This document shows positions 43,706 through 52,277 of a DNA stretch of 64,000 bases, piece by piece; the first letter of the stretch is position 1, and each line of letters starts with the position of its first letter. The notes beneath the pieces were generated by a model, which was not told the origin of the DNA, searched no databases, and saw only the letters and a list, made by a program, of their open reading frames with translations. Source of the DNA: Spirosoma lacussanchae (GTDB lineage: Bacteria > Bacteroidota > Bacteroidia > Cytophagales > Spirosomataceae); assembly GCF_005870035.1 (NCBI RefSeq), contig NZ_SWJG01000002.1, forward strand, positions 558,001 to 622,000, read 5' to 3'. The position numbers and the translations under genes were made by a program.

Positions 43706-44002
43706 ATCGATTCACCTGGCCAGCAACTAAGCATTGGGCACGTGAGCCAATGCAGTGCAGGTCTGTCTATACCGTATTCTAAGCACATCCGACTTCGGTC
43801 TGAATGTGGCCATTGTAGCCGTAATGATCGGCGCAGAGACTGAACTTCACCCTTACCTATCTGACGCATTTGCACGGGTAAGCGTTGGAAGAGCTGATAA
43901 GCGAAAGAAGTCGAGCCAGGTCAATGGTAATTTGCTATGCATAAATCTGATATACAGATGTTTATCAATGGTTCTCTGCTAGGGAACCATTGATAAACTG
44001 AA
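43706..44002. other. Intergenic region ending in a terminator
   Basis: Between the membrane-protein pair and the convergent carboxylesterase. A 75-codon frame at 43755-43982 has no recognisable features and runs into the terminator stem, so I do not call it. Only the terminator at 43960-43998 is supported. Confidence 0.5.
43960..43998. terminator. Bidirectional hairpin terminator
   Basis: A perfect 15-bp stem (GTTTATCAATGGTTC and complement) with a 9-nt loop lies just before the stop codon of the convergent carboxylesterase gene. Confidence 0.75.
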
Positions 44003-45661
44003 TTACACCAGCGCCTTGCGGGCTTCACGGTCGGGATCGTTGACCAGCACCGGGGCATCGTCCAGAACCATGGTTTCGCCGTTTTGGCTGGTATAAGGTT
44101 TCCAGGTGGGCAGGCCACCGCCGTTTGGGGTTCCTGTTTTCATGAAGTTGACGAACGAAGCGGCCATTTTCTCCGACAGCGCCCTGGGCCGCTTGCCGCC
44201 ACCCGTGTGCGTAAGCATCAGGTCGGTGTTGTAGAACCAGAAACAGATATCATCGCAGTGGAAGGCCCGCATCCGGCCGTCGAAGAGTGGCGGTTGCCAG
44301 CCAAACCAGGCCAGGTATACAGGTGCTTTCTGCTGAGCGGCCTTCGCGTTGGCGGTGGCAATGGCGTTTTTCCGGTTCGAAACGATCAGCGCCCAGATTT
44401 CAATGGGACGAGCTTTCGGGAAATTCTTCGCGTAAGCCTCAACCACCTCGCCTGATTTTTCGCCGAAGCGGGGTTTAATCTTCTCCTTTACCTCGGCCAG
44501 CGAGATCGATTCCAGCGAAGCATCGGTACGACTGGGGCTCTGCTCGTGGAAGGTCGAACAAATAATCATTGGGATGTCAGCCGAAAAATGGTTCGGATCG
44601 CTGAAGAATGCACCGCCATCCATAGAAACTCCATCGGCGACAGGCGAATAGCCACCCCGTGGCATGTTAAGTCGCCGGGCTTCATCGGCCATTTTTTCGG
44701 CAGCCCGGTTGGCAATATCAATGTACTGCCGCCAGGGAATCTGCTGGAGCTTGTCGACTTCGCCCGGTTTAAGGCCAGCCTCTTCCATCACCTTCAGGCC
44801 TAACTTCTCGGCGTATTCCTTGTTGGTACCGGCCAGTGAGCTGCCGCTTAGCGCAACGGCCTTGTGAAAAAGCCCCTTTGCCGAAGGCATATTCATCAGC
44901 GTCGTTACTTTGGCACCCCCGCCCGACTGCCCGATAATCGTTACATTGTTCGGATCGCCCCCGAAGTTGGCAATGTTGTTCTTTACCCATTCGAGCGCGG
45001 CTATCATGTCCAGATTGCCCACGTTGCCCGAAGCCTCATGGCCACCAGCCGCTTTCAGGTGGGTATAACCCAGTGGGCCAAGCCGATGATTCAGTGAACA
45101 GAACACAACGTTACCCAGCCGGGCCAGGTTTTCACCGTGGTAGCCATCCTGCTCGATGCCGTTGCCATTGGTAAAACCACCGCCGTGCAGCCAGACCACC
45201 ACAGGGCGTTTCTGACTGTCCAGCGCTGGTGTCCAGACGTTGATTTTCAGACAGTCTTCCGATACGTCGTCGTAGTTCCAGTGGTCGACAAACGAGGCAT
45301 ATACGTTGGCGTACCGTTTTTCCATGATCTGCGGAGCGGAGTTTCCCCACCAAAGTGTTGGCCGTACATCGGTCCAGGCGGTAGGCTTTTGCGGGGGCAT
45401 AAACCGGTTGTTGCCCGACGTGTCGGCCCCATAAGGAATACCCAGAAACTGATGAATGCCGCGCAGTATAAAGCCCCGAACTTTACCGTACTGGGTGTCG
45501 GCAATGGCGATGTTGTCGCCTACAAATAAAATCTGATCGTCGCCAGCAGGCTTACTCTTTTTAGGAGGAAACGCAGCGGTAGCCGCCGATTCGTGCGTTA
45601 CGCCCAAACCGGCCACGCCAACGCCCATTGAATGCAAAAAGTTACGTCTTGACGCTTTCAT
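44003..45661 (-). CDS. Tat-exported type-B carboxylesterase
   Basis: 552 residues with a twin-arginine signal (KASRRNFLHSMGVGVAGLGVTHESA). The alpha/beta-hydrolase core is the type-B carboxylesterase family: GIPYGADTSGNNRFMPPQ, SEDCLKINVWTP, the oxyanion loop VVWLHGGGFTNGNG and the nucleophile elbow IGQSGGGAKVTTLM. The usual GESAG is GQSGG here, but the Ser is kept. The acid and His residues lie in the C-terminal half (ICSTFHEQSP, AFHCDDICFWFYN). It should hydrolyse an ester in the periplasm, with unknown substrate. A 323-bp spacer follows before the Nudix-type regulator gene. Confidence 0.88.
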   Translation of the reverse strand: MKASRRNFLHSMGVGVAGLGVTHESAATAAFPPKKSKPAGDDQILFVGDNIAIADTQYGKVRGFILRGIHQFLGIPYGADTSGNNRFMPPQKPTAWTDVRPTLWWGNSAPQIMEKRYANVYASFVDHWNYDDVSEDCLKINVWTPALDSQKRPVVVWLHGGGFTNGNGIEQDGYHGENLARLGNVVFCSLNHRLGPLGYTHLKAAGGHEASGNVGNLDMIAALEWVKNNIANFGGDPNNVTIIGQSGGGAKVTTLMNMPSAKGLFHKAVALSGSSLAGTNKEYAEKLGLKVMEEAGLKPGEVDKLQQIPWRQYIDIANRAAEKMADEARRLNMPRGGYSPVADGVSMDGGAFFSDPNHFSADIPMIICSTFHEQSPSRTDASLESISLAEVKEKIKPRFGEKSGEVVEAYAKNFPKARPIEIWALIVSNRKNAIATANAKAAQQKAPVYLAWFGWQPPLFDGRMRAFHCDDICFWFYNTDLMLTHTGGGKRPRALSEKMAASFVNFMKTGTPNGGGLPTWKPYTSQNGETMVLDDAPVLVNDPDREARKALV

Positions 45662-45984
45662 TATGGGGTATCTGTTAAGGTAAAGAGATGGTATAGCCAG
45701 TTATCCGAACTAGCCAGTGGTAACATATTGTCAAAGGAGCATAGTAAGGAAATTTTACTATAGTTCGAAAACTGGATTAATCGCTGGCAATGAGTGGTTT
45801 TGAGTTAATGTGGCTTATGCATTCTGAACGAAGTACCATAGCTTGGGTAGCCAGTCCAGTAAATGAGAAGTGGAGAACGCCATGAACGAATTACTGGCAC
45901 GTATATTCATTACAATCTCCTCGGCAGGCGCCATTAGTCAGGGAACCAGGTGGAGAAATGCGTATTATTCTCCGGATGTACGGG
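45662..45984. other. AT-richer intergenic region without a supported gene
   Basis: It lies upstream of the carboxylesterase and downstream of the regulator gene. A 51-codon frame starting at 45882 lacks any recognisable feature. No promoter or terminator stood out by eye. Confidence 0.4.
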
Positions 45985-46767
45985 CTAAAACAGAAACCGT
46001 TCTTCTTCTAATGCTTTCTGATACTGGTCCATATTGAACCGGTACAGATAAGGAGCTTTGTGTGCTTTTCCGTTCTGAAGTTTTTCCAGTCGTTCCAGAA
46101 TGTCGTAGCTCAGGATTCGCTTTTGAAAATTCCGGCGATCCATCGATTGTCCCAGGATAGTCTCGTAGAGTTGTTGAAGCTGGGGCATCGTAAACTTGTC
46201 GGGCAGTAGGTTATAGCCAATGGGCTGGTAGCTAAGCTGACGACGCAGTGTTTTCAAGGCTACCTGAATCATCCGGTTGTGGTCGAACAGCAGGGTAGGT
46301 ACCTCGTCAATATTCCACCACCGGCATTCATCGGCAAATAGATCAGGTGTCGGACTGGCTCTGGTAAACTCAACCAGCGCGTAATACCCAACCGAAACAT
46401 CCCGGCTAATTAGATTCACATCCTTCGTAAACCAATCCGGTAAGCCCAACTTGGCTATGGCCTCCCGATTGGTGTAATGTCGATAGCGGGCCACATCGCC
46501 AAAGGTGTAGAATTGCTGCAAAAAAAGTTCGTGCAAACCCGTTCGCTCCTGCAAACTCCGATAGGCAGCTGCTTCCAGATCTTCTTCCTGGTAGATGCGG
46601 CCACCCGGCAGGCACCAGTGTTCGGTATGTAGCAGGCGCATCAGCAGTATTTTCAGCTGCCCATCGTGAAAGCCAAAAATGACCAGGTCCAGTGAAACGG
46701 AGGGGAGCGTCTGGGTGATGTACTCCTTAATTAAATTCAGTAGGAGTTCGCTTTTGGACTCTGCCAT
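45985..46767 (-). CDS. Nudix-domain transcriptional regulator (NrtR/AraR-like) with degenerate catalytic box
   Basis: 260 residues. Residues about 20-160 are a Nudix domain (VSLDLVIFGFHDGQLKILLMRLLHTEHWCLPGGR). In the Nudix box GGRIYQEEDLEAAAYRSLQERTGL, two glutamates needed for metal-dependent hydrolysis are replaced (RE to RS, EE to ER), so it is probably not an active hydrolase. Residues about 165-260 form a winged-helix domain (FTMPQLQQLYETILGQSMDRRNFQKRIL). This layout is that of NrtR-family repressors, and in Bacteroides a relative (AraR) senses a sugar. The gene is divergent from the sugar dehydrogenase gene, with two matching palindromes between them, so it likely controls that gene and itself. 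Confidence 0.88.
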   Translation of the reverse strand: MAESKSELLLNLIKEYITQTLPSVSLDLVIFGFHDGQLKILLMRLLHTEHWCLPGGRIYQEEDLEAAAYRSLQERTGLHELFLQQFYTFGDVARYRHYTNREAIAKLGLPDWFTKDVNLISRDVSVGYYALVEFTRASPTPDLFADECRWWNIDEVPTLLFDHNRMIQVALKTLRRQLSYQPIGYNLLPDKFTMPQLQQLYETILGQSMDRRNFQKRILSYDILERLEKLQNGKAHKAPYLYRFNMDQYQKALEEERFLF

Positions 46768-46789
46768 AGGAAGATAAAAATATTTTTAG

Positions 46790-46806
46790 TGTGTATTTTT
46801 TACACA
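46790..46806. promoter_or_regulatory. Candidate operator A for the Nudix-type regulator
   Basis: A 17-bp palindrome TGTGTA-N5-TACACA with a T-only centre, 23 bp before the regulator's start codon. Operator B has the same architecture, 38 bp away centre to centre. Confidence 0.65.
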
Positions 46807-46827
46807 TTGATAAGAATCAAGTATCAT

Positions 46828-46844
46828 TGTGTCAATAATACACA
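46828..46844. promoter_or_regulatory. Candidate operator B for the Nudix-type regulator
   Basis: TGTGTC-N5-TACACA, the same 17-bp layout as operator A with one mismatch, 6 bp before the ATG of the sugar dehydrogenase gene. Its position suggests repression at the transcript start or leader. Confidence 0.65.
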
Positions 46845-46850
46845 CTGGCG

Positions 46851-49640
46851 ATGAAACACTCTACTCTCTCTAACAGGCCACACAACATGATGGTTATTCT
46901 GGGTGGACTGGCTTTCGGATTATGGTCTTATTCGAGCCGACCGCTCAATGCACCCGGTGATAAACCAACCACAGTGCCACCCGAAGAAAACCGCTTTTCT
47001 AAAGTGGTGCTGGCCGAAAAACTGAACGAGCCGCTCGAAATGGCTATTCTGCCCGACGAGCGGGTGCTGCTGGTAGAACGGCATGGCGCCGTTCGGTTGT
47101 ATTCGCCAGCAACGAAGCAACTGAAAACCATTGCAACCATCCCCGTCAGTACGAAGTATAAAGACAAAGAAGGCACTGAAACGGAAGCAGAAGACGGGCT
47201 TTTGGGCGTGAACATCGACCCGAATTTTACCCAGAACCATTGGGTGTATCTATACTACTCACCAGCCGGTACTGAACCCAAAAATAGTCTGACCCGCTAT
47301 GAACTGAAAGGCGATGAACTAGTGCTTTCGTCCAGGAAAGTGATTCTGGAAGTACCCGTTCAGCGCGAACAATGCTGCCACACGGGCGGCTCCATCGACT
47401 GGGACCGCGATGGCAACCTGTACCTTTCTACTGGCGATAACACCAGTCCTCGCGCTACGCTATACGCGCCCATTGATGAACGGGAAGGCCGTAGTCCGTG
47501 GGATGCGCAAAAGTCGTCGGGCAACACGAACGACCTGCGAGGTAAAATACTGCGTATCCATCCCGAAGCCGACGGCACATACACCATTCCCGATGGTAAC
47601 CTGTTTCCAAAAGGTACGCCCGGCACCCGCCCCGAAATCTACACCATGGGTCACCGAAACCCATACCGGATTTCGGTCGACAAGCACACCGGATATGTTT
47701 ATTGGGGCGATGTGGGGCCCGATGCTGGTACCGATTCGGCAAGCGTAGGCCCAATGGCTGAGGATGAGTACAACGTGGCTCGTCGGCCGGGAAATTTTGG
47801 CTGGCCTTATTTTGTGGGCGACAACAAAGCGTATCACGATGTTGACTTCGCAACGAATAAAAGCGGGGCGAAGTTTGACCCGGCCCGTCCGATCAATGAT
47901 TCGCCGAACAACACGGGTATGCGTGAGTTGCCACCCGCTCAACCGGCGCTGATTTCGTACCCGGCTTCCGAAACCAAAAAGTTCCCGATCATGGGTACAG
48001 GTGGGCGCAGCGCTATGGCAGGCCCGACTTACTATAAAGACGATTTCAAAGCGGCTAAACGCGCTTTTCCAGACTACTACGACGGCAAGGTGTTTCTGTT
48101 CGAGTGGATGCGCGACATGATTCTGACCGTCAATGTTGACGACAACGGCAAACTGTCCAATCTGGAGCGTTTCCTGCCGAACATGCCTTTCAGTCACCCG
48201 ATCGATATGGCCTTTGGCCCCAATGGTGATCTGTATGTGCTGGAATACGGCACGGGTTGGTTTACCCAGAACGACGACTCGCGGCTAGTGCGCATTGAAT
48301 ACAACGGCGGTAACCGCAAACCCGCTGTGCAGGTAGCTGCCAGCCAGATCGCCGGCGCTGTGCCGCTAAGCGTAAGTCTATCGTCGGCCGGAACAAAAGA
48401 TTTCGACAACGACGCGTTGACCTATCAGTGGAAAATCTACGCGAAGGGAAGTGGGCAGCCTACCGTGCTCAACGACGCCAATCCGTCGTTTACGTTCCGG
48501 AAGCCAGGCCAGTATAAAGTGATCCTGACCGTTACCGATGCTCAGGGCGCGTCGGACTCCCGCGAGCTGAACATTATGGCCGGTAACCAGCCGCCGGTTG
48601 TAACACTCAATCTGACCAAAGGCAACCGGAGCTTTTACTTCCCCGGCGAAGCCATTGCCTATCAGGCCAGCGTGACCGACAAGGAAGATGGTAGCCTGTC
48701 GACGGGGAAAATTCTGCCGAAACAGGTCGTGGTACGGGCGACGTATCAGGACGCTGGCTCCGCACCCAACGCTGACCCGGCGGGCCATAAATTTTCGGAG
48801 GCAACATACCTGGGCACCGGGAAAGTGCTGATGGAGAAGAGCGACTGCAAAGCCTGCCACTTTACCGATAAAAAATCAGTCGGGCCGGCCTTTCTGGACG
48901 TAGCCAAACGCTACCGCAGCGATGCTAATGCGGTGGCCAGCCTGTCGAATAAGATTATCAATGGCGGTGGGGGCGTATGGGGCGATGCCATCATGACCGC
49001 TCACCCACAGCTTGGCACAGCGGACGCGCAAGAAATGGTTAAATACATTCTAGCCCTGTCCGACAAGCCAGCCGAGGCTCCGTTACTTCCTACTAAAGGC
49101 AGCGTTACGCCTGCCAAAGACCAGAAGGGCAATCTGGTGTTGCGGGCATCATACACAGACAAAGGGGCCAACGGATTGCCGGCACAGACTACCGAGCAGG
49201 CACTGGTGTTGCGGAACCCGGTTCTGGCGTTTGGGGGCAGCGACAGTCAATCCAAAGGGACGATGCTCTATAAAGTAGGGCAGATGCCTGTCGTGATTGT
49301 CATGGCCTCCAACACGTATGTACAATTTAACCAGCTGGATCTGAGTGGAGTCCGGGCGATGGAGTTTTCGGTGGCCGCTCCCAAACAGACCCTGAACGCC
49401 GTGGGTGGACGCATCGAGGTGCATATCGATTCTCCGACCGGGCAGCTGCTGGGCCAAACCGAAGAGATTGAGCCTACGGAGGGCAAAGTGACAAACGCGA
49501 ACGATGCTTTCAAGCCTACTGTGGTTAAAGCCCAAATCGCGCCCACAACCGGGATGCACGATCTATATTTTGTCTTTAAACATGACAAAGGATTGAGAGG
49601 AGCACTGTTTGTTCCGGTTACCGTCCAACTGCTCAACTAA
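46851..49640 (+). CDS. Exported sugar dehydrogenase (GSDH) with PKD, cytochrome c and C-terminal beta domains
   Basis: 929 residues. A hydrophobic leader (MMVILGGLAFGLWSYSS) probably acts as signal. An internal ATG at codon 13 is an alternative start. Residues about 45-455 form the six-bladed glucose/sorbosone dehydrogenase propeller (LNEPLEMAILPDERVLLVERHGAVRLY, GLLGVNIDPNF, QCCHTGGSIDWDRDGNLYLSTGDN, YTMGHRNPYRISVD, FEWMRDMI), which normally binds PQQ. Residues about 485-585 are a PKD domain (PLSVSLSSAGTKDFDNDALTYQWKIY). CKACH at about residue 668 is a haem-c site (KSVGPAFLDVAKRY). The last 150 residues are a beta-rich, possibly carbohydrate-binding domain. Electrons from sugar oxidation could go through the fused haem to the respiratory chain. 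Expression is likely controlled by the divergent Nudix-type regulator. Confidence 0.88.
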   Translation: MKHSTLSNRPHNMMVILGGLAFGLWSYSSRPLNAPGDKPTTVPPEENRFSKVVLAEKLNEPLEMAILPDERVLLVERHGAVRLYSPATKQLKTIATIPVSTKYKDKEGTETEAEDGLLGVNIDPNFTQNHWVYLYYSPAGTEPKNSLTRYELKGDELVLSSRKVILEVPVQREQCCHTGGSIDWDRDGNLYLSTGDNTSPRATLYAPIDEREGRSPWDAQKSSGNTNDLRGKILRIHPEADGTYTIPDGNLFPKGTPGTRPEIYTMGHRNPYRISVDKHTGYVYWGDVGPDAGTDSASVGPMAEDEYNVARRPGNFGWPYFVGDNKAYHDVDFATNKSGAKFDPARPINDSPNNTGMRELPPAQPALISYPASETKKFPIMGTGGRSAMAGPTYYKDDFKAAKRAFPDYYDGKVFLFEWMRDMILTVNVDDNGKLSNLERFLPNMPFSHPIDMAFGPNGDLYVLEYGTGWFTQNDDSRLVRIEYNGGNRKPAVQVAASQIAGAVPLSVSLSSAGTKDFDNDALTYQWKIYAKGSGQPTVLNDANPSFTFRKPGQYKVILTVTDAQGASDSRELNIMAGNQPPVVTLNLTKGNRSFYFPGEAIAYQASVTDKEDGSLSTGKILPKQVVVRATYQDAGSAPNADPAGHKFSEATYLGTGKVLMEKSDCKACHFTDKKSVGPAFLDVAKRYRSDANAVASLSNKIINGGGGVWGDAIMTAHPQLGTADAQEMVKYILALSDKPAEAPLLPTKGSVTPAKDQKGNLVLRASYTDKGANGLPAQTTEQALVLRNPVLAFGGSDSQSKGTMLYKVGQMPVVIVMASNTYVQFNQLDLSGVRAMEFSVAAPKQTLNAVGGRIEVHIDSPTGQLLGQTEEIEPTEGKVTNANDAFKPTVVKAQIAPTTGMHDLYFVFKHDKGLRGALFVPVTVQLLN

Positions 49641-49782
49641 GCCTGATTGCCACAGCAGAACGCTCATTGTAGCCCTGCCCCGTTGCTATGAATTGCGTCA
49701 CCAGCGCAAACTGATTCACCAAGTTCATAAACAAGTTAATCATCTCTGCCTGTACTGGGTCGCTATTGACCAAACTTCTCCT

Positions 49783-50820
49783 ATGCAAACTCGTCGCCAA
49801 TTCCTGAACCAACTGGGCCTGTCGGCCGCTGGCCTGAGCGCAGCCGCCGTGCTGCCATCCTCAACGTTTGCTGCTTCAACCCTCCCGGCGGCAACTCGTC
49901 AGGGGCTTACATTTGAGATTTCGCTGGCCGAATTCTCTTTTGCTCCCGAGCTGTTCTCGGGCAAAATGACTAACCTCGACTTTCCGGCCAAAGCCAAAAA
50001 CGAGTTTGGTGTCAACGTGCTCGAATACGTGTCGATGTTCTTCAACAACAAGCATACCGACGCGGCTTATCTGAAAGATCTGAAACAGCGGACCGACGAT
50101 CTGGGCATGAAAAACAACCTGATTATGGTCGATGGTGCTAATCTGGCTGATCTGGATGCCGGCAAACGGAAGCAGGCCGTGGAAGCACACCGCCCCTGGC
50201 TGGATGCGGCCAAAGCACTCGGATGTAGCACCATTCGGGTCAATCTGGGCGACAGCAGCAAAGCCCTGTCCGGCGCACCTGACGACCCCGCCGACGAAGC
50301 CGCCAAAGCGGCCGCCGAGGGCTATCACAGCCTGCTCGAACACGCGTCCAGACAGAACATGACCGTGATTGTCGAAAACCATTTTGGCAACTCGACCAAC
50401 ATTGATTGGCTGGTGGGTGTGCTGAAACAGGTGAATATGCCCAACATGGGCCTGCTGCCCGACTTCGGCAATTTCTGTGTGCAGCGTAGCAAGCCCGAAA
50501 CCAACGACATCAAGGGCATAATGGCCACCAAATGCCTCAAAGAATATGACCGCTACGAAGGGGTAAAAAAAATGATGCCCTACGTGAAAGGCATCAGTGC
50601 CAAAACGCACAAGTTCGACGCGGCCGGTAACGAAACCGAAACGGATTTTATGCGGATGTTCAAAATCATCAAAGAGGCTGGTTTCAATGGTTATGTGGGC
50701 ATTGAGTACGAAGGTGGATTGATGCACATGTATAATCCCACAGGAAGCTATTTGTCGAGTAGCGAAGGCATAAAAGCGACAAAGGCTCTGCTCGAGCGCG
50801 TTCGGAAGGAACTGACGTAG
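49783..50820 (+). CDS. Tat-exported sugar phosphate isomerase/epimerase-like TIM-barrel protein
   Basis: 345 residues from the ATG at 49783; the upstream part of the frame lies in the previous gene's 3' region. The N-terminus is a twin-arginine signal (QTRRQFLNQLGLSAAGLSAAAVLPSSTFA). The mature protein is a xylose-isomerase-like barrel: EISLAEFSFAPELFSG, GVNVLEYVSMFFNN, MTVIVENHFGNSTNIDWL, LLPDFGNFCV (Asp metal ligand), KGISAKTHKFDAAGNE and GYVGIEYEGGLM, with the acidic and His residues of a metal site. It is a paralogue-type neighbour of the isomerase at 9.9 kb. It follows the sugar dehydrogenase gene after 142 bp on the same strand, so the two may act on the same exported-sugar pathway (inference). 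Confidence 0.85.
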   Translation: MQTRRQFLNQLGLSAAGLSAAAVLPSSTFAASTLPAATRQGLTFEISLAEFSFAPELFSGKMTNLDFPAKAKNEFGVNVLEYVSMFFNNKHTDAAYLKDLKQRTDDLGMKNNLIMVDGANLADLDAGKRKQAVEAHRPWLDAAKALGCSTIRVNLGDSSKALSGAPDDPADEAAKAAAEGYHSLLEHASRQNMTVIVENHFGNSTNIDWLVGVLKQVNMPNMGLLPDFGNFCVQRSKPETNDIKGIMATKCLKEYDRYEGVKKMMPYVKGISAKTHKFDAAGNETETDFMRMFKIIKEAGFNGYVGIEYEGGLMHMYNPTGSYLSSSEGIKATKALLERVRKELT

Positions 50821-51008
50821 CTGCTGGCTGACCATAGAGGCCGTTGTATTGGGCGCTGCGCTGCAACCTGTAAAACTAGCCCGTACATGGCCGAATCAGT
50901 CGGCCTGTTTTAACTTTATCGAGCTGGCCAGTCTGGTAACCGCTCATTGCCGGGGCTGGCTGCGGGGTATCCAGGTGGTTTTATGACAATTCATCCGGCG
51001 TAATTCCC

Positions 51009-51016
51009 TAAGTTTG
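51009..51016 (+). promoter_or_regulatory. -7 promoter element of pgk
   Basis: TAAGTTTG matches TAnnTTTG, giving a leader of about 25 nt to the ATG at 51048. It supports that start over the upstream in-frame codon at 51036. Confidence 0.55.
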
Positions 51017-51047
51017 GTCCCGTAAACCAAACCACGTGTTCCCGCGC

Positions 51048-52235
51048 ATGAAAACCGTAGATTCCTACAACTTCGCTGGTAAAAAAGCTCTCGTTCGTGT
51101 CGATTTTAACGTTCCGCTCGACAAAGAATATCACATCACCGACGATACCCGCATTAAGGCAACGATTCCGACCGTGATGAAAATCGTGAACGACGGCGGT
51201 TCGGCCATTCTGATGTCGCACCTGGGCCGGCCGAAGGGTGGTCCGGAAGAAAAATATTCGTTGAAACACATCCTCCCTGCGCTGAATGAAGCGTTTGGGC
51301 GGGAGGTCAAGTTTGCCGACGACTGCATTGGCCAGACGGCTGCAGATTTGGCGGCAGCGCTGCAACCGGGCGAGATTCTGCTGCTCGAAAATCTGCGTTT
51401 TTACAAGGAAGAGGAAAAAGGCGATGTGGCCTTTGCCGAAAAGCTGGCAAAACTCGGCGATGTCTGGGTAAACGATGCCTTCGGTACCGCTCACCGCGCC
51501 CATGCCAGCACCGCCGTGATGGGCCAGTTCTTTACCGATCGCGTGGCTGGTTACGTCATGGAAGCCGAGCTGGTCAACGCCAAAAAAGTGCTGGGCGAAG
51601 CCGAACGGCCTTTTACCGCTATTATGGGTGGTGCCAAAATTTCGGACAAGATTCTGATTATCGAGAAACTACTCGACACCGTCGACAACCTGATTATTGG
51701 CGGGGGAATGACCTATACCTTTACCAAAGCGCAAGGTGGTCAGATCGGTAAGTCGCTGCTCGAAGCTGACAAGCAGGAGCTGGCGCTGGAGCTGCTGAAG
51801 AAGGCAGAGCAGAAAGGCGTCAAAATTTACATGCCTGTCGATAACGTCTGCGCCGATGATTTCTCGAACGACGCCAATCGGCAGGTGGTACGTACCGGCC
51901 AAATTCCTGATGGCTGGGAAGGCCTCGACATTGGCCCGGAAACGGTGAAACTGTTTACGGAGGTCGTGCTGGCTTCAAAAACCATTCTTTGGAACGGACC
52001 TATGGGCGTATTCGAGTTCGAAAATTTCGCTACGGGTACAAACGCCATTGCCGAAGCGGTGGTAAAAGCTACCGAAGAAAACGGTGCTTTCTCGCTCATT
52101 GGCGGTGGTGATTCGGCTTCGGCCGTCAATCAGGCAGGCTACGGCGACCGGGTGAGCTACGTCTCTACCGGCGGTGGTGCCCTGCTCGAGTACATGGAAG
52201 GCAAAACCCTGCCAGGTGTAGCGGCACTCGACTAA
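51048..52235 (+). CDS. pgk: Phosphoglycerate kinase
   Basis: 395 residues from the ATG at 51048. Substrate-binding motifs: [14 protein letters not shown] at the start, [22 protein letters not shown], and [16 protein letters not shown]. The nucleotide-binding lobe contains [46 protein letters not shown] and [16 protein letters not shown]. It catalyses 1,3-bisphosphoglycerate + ADP to 3-phosphoglycerate + ATP in glycolysis. The gene stands alone with its own -7 element, convergent with the TPR gene downstream. Confidence 0.97.
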   Translation: MKTVDSYNFAGKKALVRVDFNVPLDKEYHITDDTRIKATIPTVMKIVNDGGSAILMSHLGRPKGGPEEKYSLKHILPALNEAFGREVKFADDCIGQTAADLAAALQPGEILLLENLRFYKEEEKGDVAFAEKLAKLGDVWVNDAFGTAHRAHASTAVMGQFFTDRVAGYVMEAELVNAKKVLGEAERPFTAIMGGAKISDKILIIEKLLDTVDNLIIGGGMTYTFTKAQGGQIGKSLLEADKQELALELLKKAEQKGVKIYMPVDNVCADDFSNDANRQVVRTGQIPDGWEGLDIGPETVKLFTEVVLASKTILWNGPMGVFEFENFATGTNAIAEAVVKATEENGAFSLIGGGDSASAVNQAGYGDRVSYVSTGGGALLEYMEGKTLPGVAALD

Positions 52236-52277
52236 ACGTCACGCAACGTAGCAACAACTAGCCCGAAAACAAACGCC

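Noticed and set aside
43755..43982. A 75-codon frame after the membrane-protein pair
   Set aside because: It ends inside a perfect terminator stem and has no recognisable sequence features.
45882..46037. A 51-codon open frame in the spacer before the Nudix-type regulator gene
   Set aside because: It runs into the 3' end of the regulator on the opposite strand, has no family resemblance and no promoter or signal feature.
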